From Minisyncoccota bacterium (GTDB lineage: Bacteria > Patescibacteriota > Minisyncoccia > Minisyncoccales > RBG-13-42-11): DNA of 32,469 nt. Of this stretch, positions 21,375-29,951 are shown one piece after another. The stretch lies in NCBI GenBank assembly GCA_028687495.1, contig JAQUAA010000002.1:1-32469 (forward strand), written 5' to 3'. The notes beneath the pieces were generated by a model that saw only the letters and a program-made list of their open reading frames with translations, was not told the DNA's origin and did not search any database. Each line of letters begins with the position of its first letter. The first letter of the stretch is position 1. Both the position numbers and the translations under genes were made by a program.

Positions 21375-22640
21375 ATGGCTGATAGATTTTTAATCAAAGG
21401 CGGGGTCCCACTTTCTGGAGAAGTGGAAATTTCAGGATATAAAAATGCAGCTGGCGCTATCTTAGCAGCTGTTTTGCTTTCCAAAGAAGCTTCTATTATT
21501 GACAACCTTCCCCAGGTGACCGATGTTTTGGATCAAATTGAAATTCTGAACAAAATGGGAGCCACAATCGAATGGCAGAATCAAAAAAAGGTTAAAATCA
21601 ATCCCGCCAATATAAATCCGGAGAACATTCCCACCGATCTTTTTGAAAAGATGAGGGTTTCGGTTTTACTGGTTGGTCCCCTTCTGGCCCGATTCAGAAA
21701 ATTCAAAATACCCCATCCCGGCGGAGATAAAATCGGTTTAAGACCGATTTCCACCCATCTTGAAGCTCTAAAAGAATTTGGAATAAAGGTAGAAGAAAAA
21801 GATGGTTTTTATAATTTCGAAGCGCCGGGAAATCTTGAAGGAAAAAAGGTTGTTTTAGAGGAATTTTCGGTCTCAGCCACCGAAATTCTGATGATGTTGG
21901 CCGCTCTTTCCGAAGGAAAAACAACAATTGAGCTGGCGGCAGCCGAACCTCAAGTTCAGGATTTGGGAAATTTCCTTAAAAAAATGGGATTGAACATCGA
22001 GGGAATCGGAACCCATACCATCACGATTGAAGGCAAGCGCGAATTGAACGGAACGGAATTTTCAATTTGCCCCGATCTTTTGGAGGCCGGGACTTTCGTT
22101 GTCGCCTTCGCTTTAACCAAGGGCCAAGGTAAGATAAAAAACGTGAATCCTCAGCATTTGACGATGTTTTTGAAAAAAATGAAAGAAATCGGAGTAAATC
22201 TTGAAATATTACAGAATGAAATTCTAATCTATCCTCCTTCGTCGGTAAACTTTAAACCAACGAAAATCCAGGTTTTACCTTATCCCGGCTTTCCCACCGA
22301 TTTACAGCCTCAGACATCGGTTTTATTGACGCAAGCCCAAGGGAAATCTCTGATTCACGATCCCTTATACGAAAACCGTTTCCAGCATTTGCATGAACTC
22401 AGAAAAATGGGCGCCGACATTGAAATTACTGACCCCCACCGGGCTTTGATTTTCGGGAAAACAGAGTTAACCGGAAATAAAATAAGCGCCTTGGATATCA
22501 GGTCGGGCGCTTCCTTAATTTTGGCGGGATTAATAGCCCGCGGAGAAACTCAGATCGGAGATATTCCTCAACTCGAAAGGGGTTACGAAAAATTTGACGA
22601 AAAACTGAAAAAACTCGGCGCTCAGATTGAAAGAATTTAA
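21375..22640 (+). CDS. murA: UDP-N-acetylglucosamine 1-carboxyvinyltransferase MurA (Cys-to-Asp type)
   Basis: First committed step of peptidoglycan synthesis: transfers enolpyruvate from PEP to UDP-GlcNAc. 421 residues, full length, with GYKNAAGAILAAVLLS (Lys-Asn of the active site) and the C-terminal DIRSGASLILAGLIA. The catalytic loop reads HPGGDKIGLRP: residue 118, the usual Cys of GGCAIG, is Asp (codon 21726-21728). This variant is active in known cases and resists fosfomycin. No SD. The stop overlaps the convergent iorB by 4 bp. Confidence 0.96.
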   Translation: MADRFLIKGGVPLSGEVEISGYKNAAGAILAAVLLSKEASIIDNLPQVTDVLDQIEILNKMGATIEWQNQKKVKINPANINPENIPTDLFEKMRVSVLLVGPLLARFRKFKIPHPGGDKIGLRPISTHLEALKEFGIKVEEKDGFYNFEAPGNLEGKKVVLEEFSVSATEILMMLAALSEGKTTIELAAAEPQVQDLGNFLKKMGLNIEGIGTHTITIEGKRELNGTEFSICPDLLEAGTFVVAFALTKGQGKIKNVNPQHLTMFLKKMKEIGVNLEILQNEILIYPPSSVNFKPTKIQVLPYPGFPTDLQPQTSVLLTQAQGKSLIHDPLYENRFQHLHELRKMGADIEITDPHRALIFGKTELTGNKISALDIRSGASLILAGLIARGETQIGDIPQLERGYEKFDEKLKKLGAQIERI

Positions 22641-23218
22641 TCCCTGGCCAATTCAAAAGCTTTGACGTTTAATTCCAGATATTTTTCTGGGATTATTTTT
22701 TTAATTGCGTTCAAAATTGCCACAGGTCTAATGGGAATCAATTTTCTGAACGTCGCCCAGCTTATCAGATAAATCCCGGCGACAACGCTATTCCCCAATT
22801 TTTCCTGGCAGATTTTATCTGCCGGGATTATGTTTATGTTTTTGCTTATTTTCTTCAAACTATCGGAAATTTCTTTTTCATTAAGATTCTTTACCAGGGG
22901 AATAATCTGAATAAACTGATTTATCAAGAAATCGGTCTTGGAGCCGGCGTAATAGCTCGCCTTAAGAGCTTCCTGCATTTCCAATCCTAAAATTAAATTC
23001 GCCTGGGCAGAGGAAACAATGGGTGAATAGATTTTTTTACCGAACCTTATGTGAACCTCAACCGAACCTCCTCTCTGGGATAAACCGTGGAGTTCTGACG
23101 TTCTCACTTCGTAACCTTCGTCAGCGGCAGCCTGGGCGATAATCTGCAAAAGAGTAATTAATCCCTGCCCGCCAACCCCCGAAATTACCATATTAAATTG
23201 ATCTGTTTTTGGTGGCAT
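22637..23218 (-). CDS. iorB: Indolepyruvate ferredoxin oxidoreductase, beta subunit
   Basis: 193 residues of the pyruvate/ketoisovalerate oxidoreductase gamma-type fold: VISGVGGQGLITLLQIIAQA at the N-terminus, TSELHGLSQRGGSVEVHIRFG, and IYSPIVSSAQANLILGLEMQ. Together with IorA it would oxidise aryl pyruvates to aryl-acetyl-CoA and reduce ferredoxin. It starts 1 bp after the iorA stop. Family secure; true substrate not. Confidence 0.92.
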   Translation of the reverse strand: MPPKTDQFNMVISGVGGQGLITLLQIIAQAAADEGYEVRTSELHGLSQRGGSVEVHIRFGKKIYSPIVSSAQANLILGLEMQEALKASYYAGSKTDFLINQFIQIIPLVKNLNEKEISDSLKKISKNINIIPADKICQEKLGNSVVAGIYLISWATFRKLIPIRPVAILNAIKKIIPEKYLELNVKAFELARD

Positions 23219-23219
23219 A

Positions 23220-24851
23220 TTACTTTTTGACTACAAACTTACAAGGTCTTCTGGAAATAATCACGGAAACCTCGGGTTTCTCCAGAAATTCCTTTATGGT
23301 TTTTACGAATTCTTCCTGGTTAATGGGATCTATGACTTTTAAGTTTTTTACCCCGCAGGCCTGAACAATATTCTCTATCTTTATGCCGTTGGGCGTTACC
23401 GGAGCTCCGGGATGGGGCTGATGCCCGGTCATGGCTGTCGTCTGATTGTCCAAAATAATAACCAAAGGATTGGATCTGTTATTAACCGCATTGATCAGGG
23501 CGGGAATGCCGGCATGGAAAAAAGAGGAATCTCCGACAAAAGTAATCAGTTTCTGGCCAGTGGCTTTTTTAATTCCGTGAGCGATTCCCACGGAAGACCC
23601 CATACAGGAAAGATAATCCTGCAGATTAACGGGCGAATTGCCAAAAAGCATGTAACAGCCGATTTCTCCTCCGAAAATGACCTTATTCACATCAACCGCC
23701 TTTTTTATGGCCGAAACAACGAACCAGTAAGGACAGCCCGGGCAAAGCTGGGGAGATCTTTTCGGAACTGGGATATTTAATTTGGGATGATATTGAATAT
23801 TTAATTTTTTGTTAGCGAATTTGGCCAGGGCCTGCGTAACGATTTCCGGTCTCAATTCTCCTGTTGCGGGCAACAATTCCTTGCCGATTATCTCCAAATT
23901 ACAGTTTGCTTCTTTCGCCAACCTGGCCACTTCTTTTTCCAGATACGGTTCTAATTCTTCGACAACCAAAATGCGTTTTAGTTTTTTAATGAAGTTTTTG
24001 ATTTTCTTTTCCGCTAAGGGATAGAAAAAATCAAGTTTCAAAACCGGTAAATCGATATTTAATTCCCCCAATGCCTCCATTACATATAAATAGGAGATTC
24101 CCGAAGTGATAATGCCAATTTTCTGATTAGTTGGGGCAGACTTCAACAAACTCTCTGAAAACTCCCGTATCTTTTCGATTTTATCCAGAAGTTCTTTTTT
24201 CATTTCCAAAACTCTTGGTGGCAGGGTAACGAATCTCTTCACATCTTTAACAAATTCGCCTTTTTGAGTCTTATCTTTTGAAGTTTTAATTTCTCCGAGA
24301 ATCACCGGCATTTTTTGGTGAGCCACCCTAGTGGTTGTCCTGATTATTACAGGAATATTGAATCTCTCTGAAATTTGAAAACCCAATTTCACAAAATCTT
24401 TACACTCCTGCGGATCAGCCGGCTCCAAGACCGGAATATGAGCGGCTTCTACTATGAAGCGGGAATTTTCTTCGGACTGGGCCGAACTGTGACAAGAGGG
24501 ATCATCGGCGACGATAATGACGGTCGGTCCTTTGCTACCAGTATAAACAAAAGGAAATAAAGCGTCTAAGGCGACGTTCAGGCCGAAATTTTTCATTGCC
24601 ACCAATGTTTTTAAACCTGAAAAACTAGCCCCGATTCCAGCTTCAAGAGCCACTTTTTCGTTCGTGGAAAACTCGAAATAAACTCCGGCTTTCGGAGCAA
24701 TCTTAAAAAAAGTATTTCCGATTTCCGATGCCGGCGTTCCAGGATATGTAGAAACAAAATTAACGCCTTCCTCTAAGGCGCCTCGAACAATAGCTTCGTT
24801 CCCCAGGAGAATTATTTTTTCCCCGGGTTTTTGTAAGAGAAGTTCTTCCAT
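23220..24851 (-). CDS. iorA: Indolepyruvate ferredoxin oxidoreductase, alpha subunit, lacking the ferredoxin domain
   Basis: TPP-dependent subunit of 543 residues. N-terminal pyrimidine-binding domain (GNEAIVRGALEEGVNFVSTYPGTPA), then CPGCPYWFV, GGEIGCYML and the TPP motif GDSSFFHAGIPALINAVNN...LDNQTTAMTG. Canonical IorA continues after IIARRPC into a C-terminal two-cluster [4Fe-4S] ferredoxin domain; here the protein stops eight residues after ISRR and no Cys-rich tail exists in any frame before iorB. The ATG at 24851 is chosen because an upstream ATG (24914) lies inside glmS and adds residues unlike the family. Electrons must leave by another route. Confidence 0.9.
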   Translation of the reverse strand: MEELLLQKPGEKIILLGNEAIVRGALEEGVNFVSTYPGTPASEIGNTFFKIAPKAGVYFEFSTNEKVALEAGIGASFSGLKTLVAMKNFGLNVALDALFPFVYTGSKGPTVIIVADDPSCHSSAQSEENSRFIVEAAHIPVLEPADPQECKDFVKLGFQISERFNIPVIIRTTTRVAHQKMPVILGEIKTSKDKTQKGEFVKDVKRFVTLPPRVLEMKKELLDKIEKIREFSESLLKSAPTNQKIGIITSGISYLYVMEALGELNIDLPVLKLDFFYPLAEKKIKNFIKKLKRILVVEELEPYLEKEVARLAKEANCNLEIIGKELLPATGELRPEIVTQALAKFANKKLNIQYHPKLNIPVPKRSPQLCPGCPYWFVVSAIKKAVDVNKVIFGGEIGCYMLFGNSPVNLQDYLSCMGSSVGIAHGIKKATGQKLITFVGDSSFFHAGIPALINAVNNRSNPLVIILDNQTTAMTGHQPHPGAPVTPNGIKIENIVQACGVKNLKVIDPINQEEFVKTIKEFLEKPEVSVIISRRPCKFVVKK

Positions 24852-24864
24852 TGCACTATTTATT

Positions 24865-26688
24865 TTACTCGACCGTGACGGACTTGGCAAGGTTTCTAGG
24901 CTTATCAACGTCATGGCCGAGTAAAACCGCCGTGTAATAGGCGAAAAGATGCAAAGGGATGACTGAAAGAATTGGCGTCAGCATTTCCAAGGTCTTGGGA
25001 ATATAAATCACATCGTCAACAATTTTCTTTATGTCTTCATTCCCCTGAGTAGCAATGGCTAAAACCTTTCCCCTCCTGGCTTTCACTTCTTGAATATTGG
25101 AAACCATTTTCTCATAGACCGAATCGGAAGGCAAAATCGCCACTGTCGGGAAAGTTTCATCAATCAATGCAATTGGCCCGTGTTTTAACTCTCCGGCGCC
25201 GACTCCTTCGGCATGCAAATAGGAAATTTCCTTGAGTTTCAAAGCGCCCTCCAGGGCAATGGGATAATTGTATTTTCTTCCGATGAACCAGAAGTTGTTG
25301 AAATCCTTATAATTTTTAGCTAATTTTTCGATTTCAGGAGCTGATTTTAAAGTTTCTTTTGCCAACTCGGGAAGTTTTGCCAATTCCTGGACGATTCTCT
25401 TCCCCATCACCAGCGCCATTTCTCTCTGTCTTCCCAAATAAACGGCGAACATCGCTAAGGTCGCCAGTTGCCCCAAAAACGCCTTGGTCGAGGCTACGGC
25501 AATTTCCGGTCCGGATCTCGTGTAGACACCGGCATCGGTTTCCCTGGCCTGAGTACTGCCCACAACATTAGTAATGCCTATGGTCAAAATCCCCTTTTGT
25601 TTCATCTCTTTTAAAGCAGCTAGGGTGTCGGCTGTTTCTCCTGACTGGGATATGAAAATAGCCGCCGTGTTCTTGTCTACAATTGGTTTGCGATAACGAA
25701 ATTCTGAAGCAGTATCAACTTCAGTGGGAATGCCGGCGTACTCCTCCAACATATATTCTCCGACTCTGGCAGCGTAGCTCGCCGTACCGCAGGCAACCAA
25801 AATTAATCTGTTAATTTTCCTTAGTTTTTCCTGAATTCCATCCAGTCCTCCCAATTTGACCCTGCCCTCTTCAATTATCAATCTTCCCCTGAGAGCGTTT
25901 TCAATGGTCTCGGGCTCTTCCATTATTTCTTTCAGCATGAAGTGAGGAAAACCGCCTTTCTGAGCTTCTTCCAATTTCCATTCGATCTCTTCCGGTTTTT
26001 TCTCTTTAAGAATAAAGAAGTTTTCCGGCGTCAGAGTGGCTATTTCCCCGTCGTCGAGATAAATTACCTTTTTAGTATGGGCAATCACAGCCGAAGGATC
26101 GGAAGCAATTAAATATTCGTTTTCTCCCAAACCCAAAAGCAAAGGACTGCCGAGTCTTGCGGCGACAATCTTCTTGGGATCTTCTCTTGAAATCACGGCT
26201 ATGCCGTAAGTTCCCCTAACCAAAGACAGGGCCCTTCTTACGGCTTCCTCAAGATTTCCTTTGAAGAATTTTTCAACCAAGTGGCTGAGTACCTCCGTAT
26301 CGGTTTCGGAACTGAATTTATGGCCTTCTTTGATCAATTGTTCCTTCAGCTCCTTATAGTTTTCAATAATGCCGTTATGAACTAAATAGATGTTCTTTCG
26401 GCAGTCGCAATGGGGATGGGCGTTGCAATCGGTCACTCCGCCGTGAGTCGCCCAGCGAGTATGTAAAATAACCGGATTATCAAAAACGGAATTATTATTT
26501 ATCTTTTCCTCCAGTTTATTGATTCTTCCCACTGCTTTTTGGCAAAAAATATCTTTTTTATTCGCGTCCCAAATGGCAAAACCGGCAGAGTCATAACCTC
26601 TGTATTCCAATCTTTTGAGAGCTTCTACGCCCAATCTCAGAGAATTGGGGTTTCCATCTTTAGATATATAACCTACAATCCCGCACAT
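24865..26688 (-). CDS. glmS: Glutamine-fructose-6-phosphate aminotransferase
   Basis: Makes glucosamine-6-phosphate, the entry to UDP-GlcNAc. 607 residues: N-terminal glutaminase domain MCGIVGYISKDG with the catalytic Cys directly after Met, HTRWATHGG, and THNG-type VHNGIIENY; then two SIS domains (ACGTASYAARVGEYM, ISQSGETADTLAAL, STKAFLGQL) and the C-terminus KPRNLAKSVTVE. The start at 26688 is required by the N-terminal Cys; an ATG 12 bases upstream would bury it. It begins 1 bp after the leuS stop. No glmS ribozyme is possible in this spacing. Confidence 0.97.
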   Translation of the reverse strand: MCGIVGYISKDGNPNSLRLGVEALKRLEYRGYDSAGFAIWDANKKDIFCQKAVGRINKLEEKINNNSVFDNPVILHTRWATHGGVTDCNAHPHCDCRKNIYLVHNGIIENYKELKEQLIKEGHKFSSETDTEVLSHLVEKFFKGNLEEAVRRALSLVRGTYGIAVISREDPKKIVAARLGSPLLLGLGENEYLIASDPSAVIAHTKKVIYLDDGEIATLTPENFFILKEKKPEEIEWKLEEAQKGGFPHFMLKEIMEEPETIENALRGRLIIEEGRVKLGGLDGIQEKLRKINRLILVACGTASYAARVGEYMLEEYAGIPTEVDTASEFRYRKPIVDKNTAAIFISQSGETADTLAALKEMKQKGILTIGITNVVGSTQARETDAGVYTRSGPEIAVASTKAFLGQLATLAMFAVYLGRQREMALVMGKRIVQELAKLPELAKETLKSAPEIEKLAKNYKDFNNFWFIGRKYNYPIALEGALKLKEISYLHAEGVGAGELKHGPIALIDETFPTVAILPSDSVYEKMVSNIQEVKARRGKVLAIATQGNEDIKKIVDDVIYIPKTLEMLTPILSVIPLHLFAYYTAVLLGHDVDKPRNLAKSVTVE

Positions 26689-26689
26689 T

Positions 26690-29131
26690 TTAGATGACAA
26701 TATTTATGAGTTTTCCCGGGACGAAAATTATTTTTTTGATTTCTTTTCCCTCTGTCCATTTTATAACATTTTTCTGAGAAATTGCAAGGGTTTTGGCTTC
26801 TTCTTCCGGAATGTCGGCAGCAACCTCAATCTTATCCCTGACCTTACCGTTTATCTGAACGATTAAAGTGATTGTCTCGTCTTTGATAAATTTTGGATCA
26901 TATTCCGGCCACTTTTCCTCAAAAATGCTTTTAGAATGCCCTAATTTTCGCCAAAGTTCCTCGGCGGTATGGGGAATGAAAGGAGAAAGAAGAATTATAA
27001 TTTTTTCAAGGTCTTTTATTTCAATTTGGTTATAATTTGTATATTTCCCCAACTGATCTTTTCCTTCTCTGCTGAAAAAATTCAACAATTCCATAAGGGA
27101 ACTGACAACTGTATTAAAATTACAATTTTCAATATCATCACTTACTTTTTTTATGGTCTTATTGAGAACAACTACTCCCTCTTTTGTAGTTTTAATATTC
27201 TTTGGCTGGATTTCTTTTATTGTCTCAACATAATCCCATGCTCTTTCTAAAAACCTAAAACATCCTTTTAATCCATTAGTACTCCAGGCAATCGCCTGAT
27301 CAAAAGGACCCATAAACATCTCGTAAAGCCGCAGGGTATCGGCGCCGAATTCCTTGACGATATCGTCGGGATTTATGACGTTGCCGAAAGATTTCGACAT
27401 TTTCCTGCCGTCCTCGGCCAAAACTATACCGTGAGAAGTTCTTCTTTTGTAGGGCTCTGGTGTCGGGGCAACCCCGATGTCGAAAAGGAATTTATAGATA
27501 AATCTGGAATACAAAAGATGCAAAGTGGTATGCTCGAAACCGCCGTTGTACCAATCGACCGGCAGCCAGTATTTCAATTTATTTTTATCAGCCAGAGCCT
27601 TATCGTTATCCGGATCGGTATAACGCATATAATACCAGTTGGAACCGGCCCAGTTGGGCATCGTATCCGTTTCTCTTTTTGCAGGCCCGCCGCATTTCGG
27701 ACATTTGACATTCACCCACTCCGAAATTACAGATAAGGGCGACTCGCCCGTTCCGGTCGGCTGATATTTTTCCACGTAAGGAAGTTCAACCGGCAAATCC
27801 TTTTCCGAGACAGGCACTGCTCCGCATTTTGAACAATGAATGATAGGTATGGGCTCCCCCCAGTAATGCTGCCTGGAAAAAACCCAATCTCTCAATTTGT
27901 ACTGAACCGTTTTTTTGCCTGAATCTTTTTTCTCCAGCCATCGGGTGATTTTTTCAATGGCGTCTTGCGAGTATAAATTATTGAATTCCCCGGAGTTGAT
28001 TAAGGTGCCGTAATCGACAAAAGCGTCTTTGGAAACATCGCCGCCAGAAACCACCTCTCTTATTTCCAAGCCGTATTTCTCGGCAAAATCATAATCCCGG
28101 TAATCGTGGGCGGGCACCACCATCACCGCTCCTCCGCCATAGGTAGCCACCACATAATCCCCGATCCAAACCGGCACTTTTTCATTATTAGCGGGATTCA
28201 AACAATATGAGCCGGTAAAGACGCCTGTCTTTTCCTTTTCCAACTGTTCTCTTTCAAAATCGCTTTTCTTTCTGGCCTCGCTAACGTATTTTTCTACTTT
28301 TTCTTTGTTTTCTTTCTTAATTAAGTTTTTAGCCAAGGGATGTTCGGGAGCCAGAACTACGGCCGTGACTCCGAAAAGAGTGTCTGCCCTCGTGGTGAAA
28401 ACTTTGATTTTTTCTTTTGAATCTTCTATTTTGAAATCAATTTCCGTACCGTAACTCTTACCGATCCAGTTTATCTGCTGTAATTTAACTTTTTCCGGAT
28501 AATTAAGATCTTTTAAGTCTTCTATTAATCTGTCGGCATAGGCTGTAATTTTTATCATCCATTGCTTTAAAACTTTCTTTTCTACCGCAGTGCCGCATCT
28601 TTCGCATGATCCCGCAACCACTTCTTCGTTCGCCAGACCGATTTTACAGGAAGGGCAGAAATTTATCGGAATTTCCGCTTGGTAAGCCAGTCCTTTTTCA
28701 AAGAGTTTGAGAAAAATCCACTGAGTCCATTTATAATATCGGGGGTCGGTGGTATTGATTTCTTTCGACCAGTCGAAAGAAAGACCCAAGCTTTTCAGTT
28801 GTTCTTTATAGTTGGCGACATTTTTAGCGGTGGCCAAGGAAGGATGGACGCCGGTTTTTATCGCATAATTTTCCGTCGGCAAACCGAAAGCATCCCAGCC
28901 GATCGGGAATAAAACATTAAATCCTTCCATCCTCCTTTTCCTGGCCACGGCATCCAAAGCCGCATAAGATCTCACGTGACCGACATGAAGACCGGCGCCC
29001 GAAGGATAGGGAAATTCAATCAAAACGTAGCTTTTTGGCTTTTTGGAAAAATCTTCCGCCCGATAAAAACCTTCTTTCTCCCAATAATTCTGCCATTTCT
29101 TTTCGATTTCCTGAGGATTGTATTTATCCAT
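26690..29131 (-). CDS. leuS: Leucyl-tRNA synthetase
   Basis: Class I synthetase, 813 residues. HIGH-type GLHVGHVRSY in PYPSGAGLHVGH near residue 45, a zinc-binding region (CPSCKIGL...CERCGTAV), an editing domain with TRADTLFGVTAVVLAPEHPL, a second CPKCGGPAKRETDTM, and EDGRKMSKSFGNVINPDD. The start overlaps the tatD stop by 8 bp (ATGGATAA). Confidence 0.97.
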   Translation of the reverse strand: MDKYNPQEIEKKWQNYWEKEGFYRAEDFSKKPKSYVLIEFPYPSGAGLHVGHVRSYAALDAVARKRRMEGFNVLFPIGWDAFGLPTENYAIKTGVHPSLATAKNVANYKEQLKSLGLSFDWSKEINTTDPRYYKWTQWIFLKLFEKGLAYQAEIPINFCPSCKIGLANEEVVAGSCERCGTAVEKKVLKQWMIKITAYADRLIEDLKDLNYPEKVKLQQINWIGKSYGTEIDFKIEDSKEKIKVFTTRADTLFGVTAVVLAPEHPLAKNLIKKENKEKVEKYVSEARKKSDFEREQLEKEKTGVFTGSYCLNPANNEKVPVWIGDYVVATYGGGAVMVVPAHDYRDYDFAEKYGLEIREVVSGGDVSKDAFVDYGTLINSGEFNNLYSQDAIEKITRWLEKKDSGKKTVQYKLRDWVFSRQHYWGEPIPIIHCSKCGAVPVSEKDLPVELPYVEKYQPTGTGESPLSVISEWVNVKCPKCGGPAKRETDTMPNWAGSNWYYMRYTDPDNDKALADKNKLKYWLPVDWYNGGFEHTTLHLLYSRFIYKFLFDIGVAPTPEPYKRRTSHGIVLAEDGRKMSKSFGNVINPDDIVKEFGADTLRLYEMFMGPFDQAIAWSTNGLKGCFRFLERAWDYVETIKEIQPKNIKTTKEGVVVLNKTIKKVSDDIENCNFNTVVSSLMELLNFFSREGKDQLGKYTNYNQIEIKDLEKIIILLSPFIPHTAEELWRKLGHSKSIFEEKWPEYDPKFIKDETITLIVQINGKVRDKIEVAADIPEEEAKTLAISQKNVIKWTEGKEIKKIIFVPGKLINIVI

Positions 29132-29951
29132 GTAAGTTGAATAATTTCACGGCATTTTTGACCGTAATATCAGATATTTCTTCATAGCTCAATTTTTTGA
29201 TTTTAGCAATTTTCTCAGCAACGTATTTAACATATGAAGGCTCGTTCCTGCCCTCCATCGGAGGCGGCGTCAAATAAGGACAGTCTGTTTCAATCAAAAT
29301 TCTTTCCAACGGCGTCTTGGCTATCACTTCGTCCAAATTTAACTTAAAAATTATGCCATTGAACCCTAAGGATAATCCATTTGCCAAATATCTCTGAGCC
29401 TCATCCCAATTGCCGCTAAAGCAATGGATAACGCCTCTGGGTTTTTCATTCTGCGACTCCAAAATATCTGTTAAATCATCATGAGCCACCCGACAATGAA
29501 ATATTACTGGTAAATTCAAATCCTCAGCCAATTTCAACTGCTTAACGAACGTTTCTCTTTGGCGATTTTTGAATTCGTCCAGCTTTGTCTTGGTTTTCGG
29601 CTTATACCAATAATCAAAACCGATCTCTCCGACGGCGACTACTTTTTTTGATCGAGCCAATTCTTTGTACTTTTCGTAGTCAAACTCTTCTTCTCTCGTC
29701 TCAAATTCTATTTCCTCTTTATCTATTTTTGTTTTAAAAATGCCGTTTGATAAATGAATGGGATGAACTCCAATGGCAGCATAAACTCCCCGTGAGTACT
29801 TTTCAGCAATCTCCACTGCCCTTTTTGAGGTGGAATATTGGGAACCGACGTTAATAATCCAGACGTTGTTTTCCAAAGAACGGCTGATAACCTTATCGGC
29901 GTCGTTCTTGTAAGCTGAGAAATTTACATGAGCGTGGGTATCAATAAGCAT
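29124..29951 (-). CDS. tatD: TatD family metal-dependent DNase
   Basis: 275 residues. Metal ligands visible: H-x-H in LIDTHAHVNFSAY, Glu in AVGEIGFDYWY, His in VIFHCRVAHDD and IHCFSGN, Asp in ETDCPYLTPPP. Family members are 3'-5' exonucleases acting in DNA repair; the role here is inferred. An insertion of acidic residues (KTKIDKEEIEFETREEEFDY) lies between the first and second metal motifs. The ATG overlaps the metG stop by 1 bp. Confidence 0.94.
   Translation of the reverse strand: MLIDTHAHVNFSAYKNDADKVISRSLENNVWIINVGSQYSTSKRAVEIAEKYSRGVYAAIGVHPIHLSNGIFKTKIDKEEIEFETREEEFDYEKYKELARSKKVVAVGEIGFDYWYKPKTKTKLDEFKNRQRETFVKQLKLAEDLNLPVIFHCRVAHDDLTDILESQNEKPRGVIHCFSGNWDEAQRYLANGLSLGFNGIIFKLNLDEVIAKTPLERILIETDCPYLTPPPMEGRNEPSYVKYVAEKIAKIKKLSYEEISDITVKNAVKLFNLHG

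Noticed and set aside
24852..24914. Longer iorA N-terminus starting at 24914
   Set aside because: It overlaps glmS by 50 bp and adds a Ser/Pro-rich stretch unlike the family. The ATG at 24851 fits the 13-bp spacing after glmS.
26689..26700. Longer glmS start at 26700
   Set aside because: The glutaminase needs Cys as its mature N-terminal residue, so the start must be the ATG at 26688.
26600..26760. glmS ribozyme/riboswitch upstream of glmS
   Set aside because: glmS begins 1 bp after the leuS stop, leaving no room for the ribozyme.
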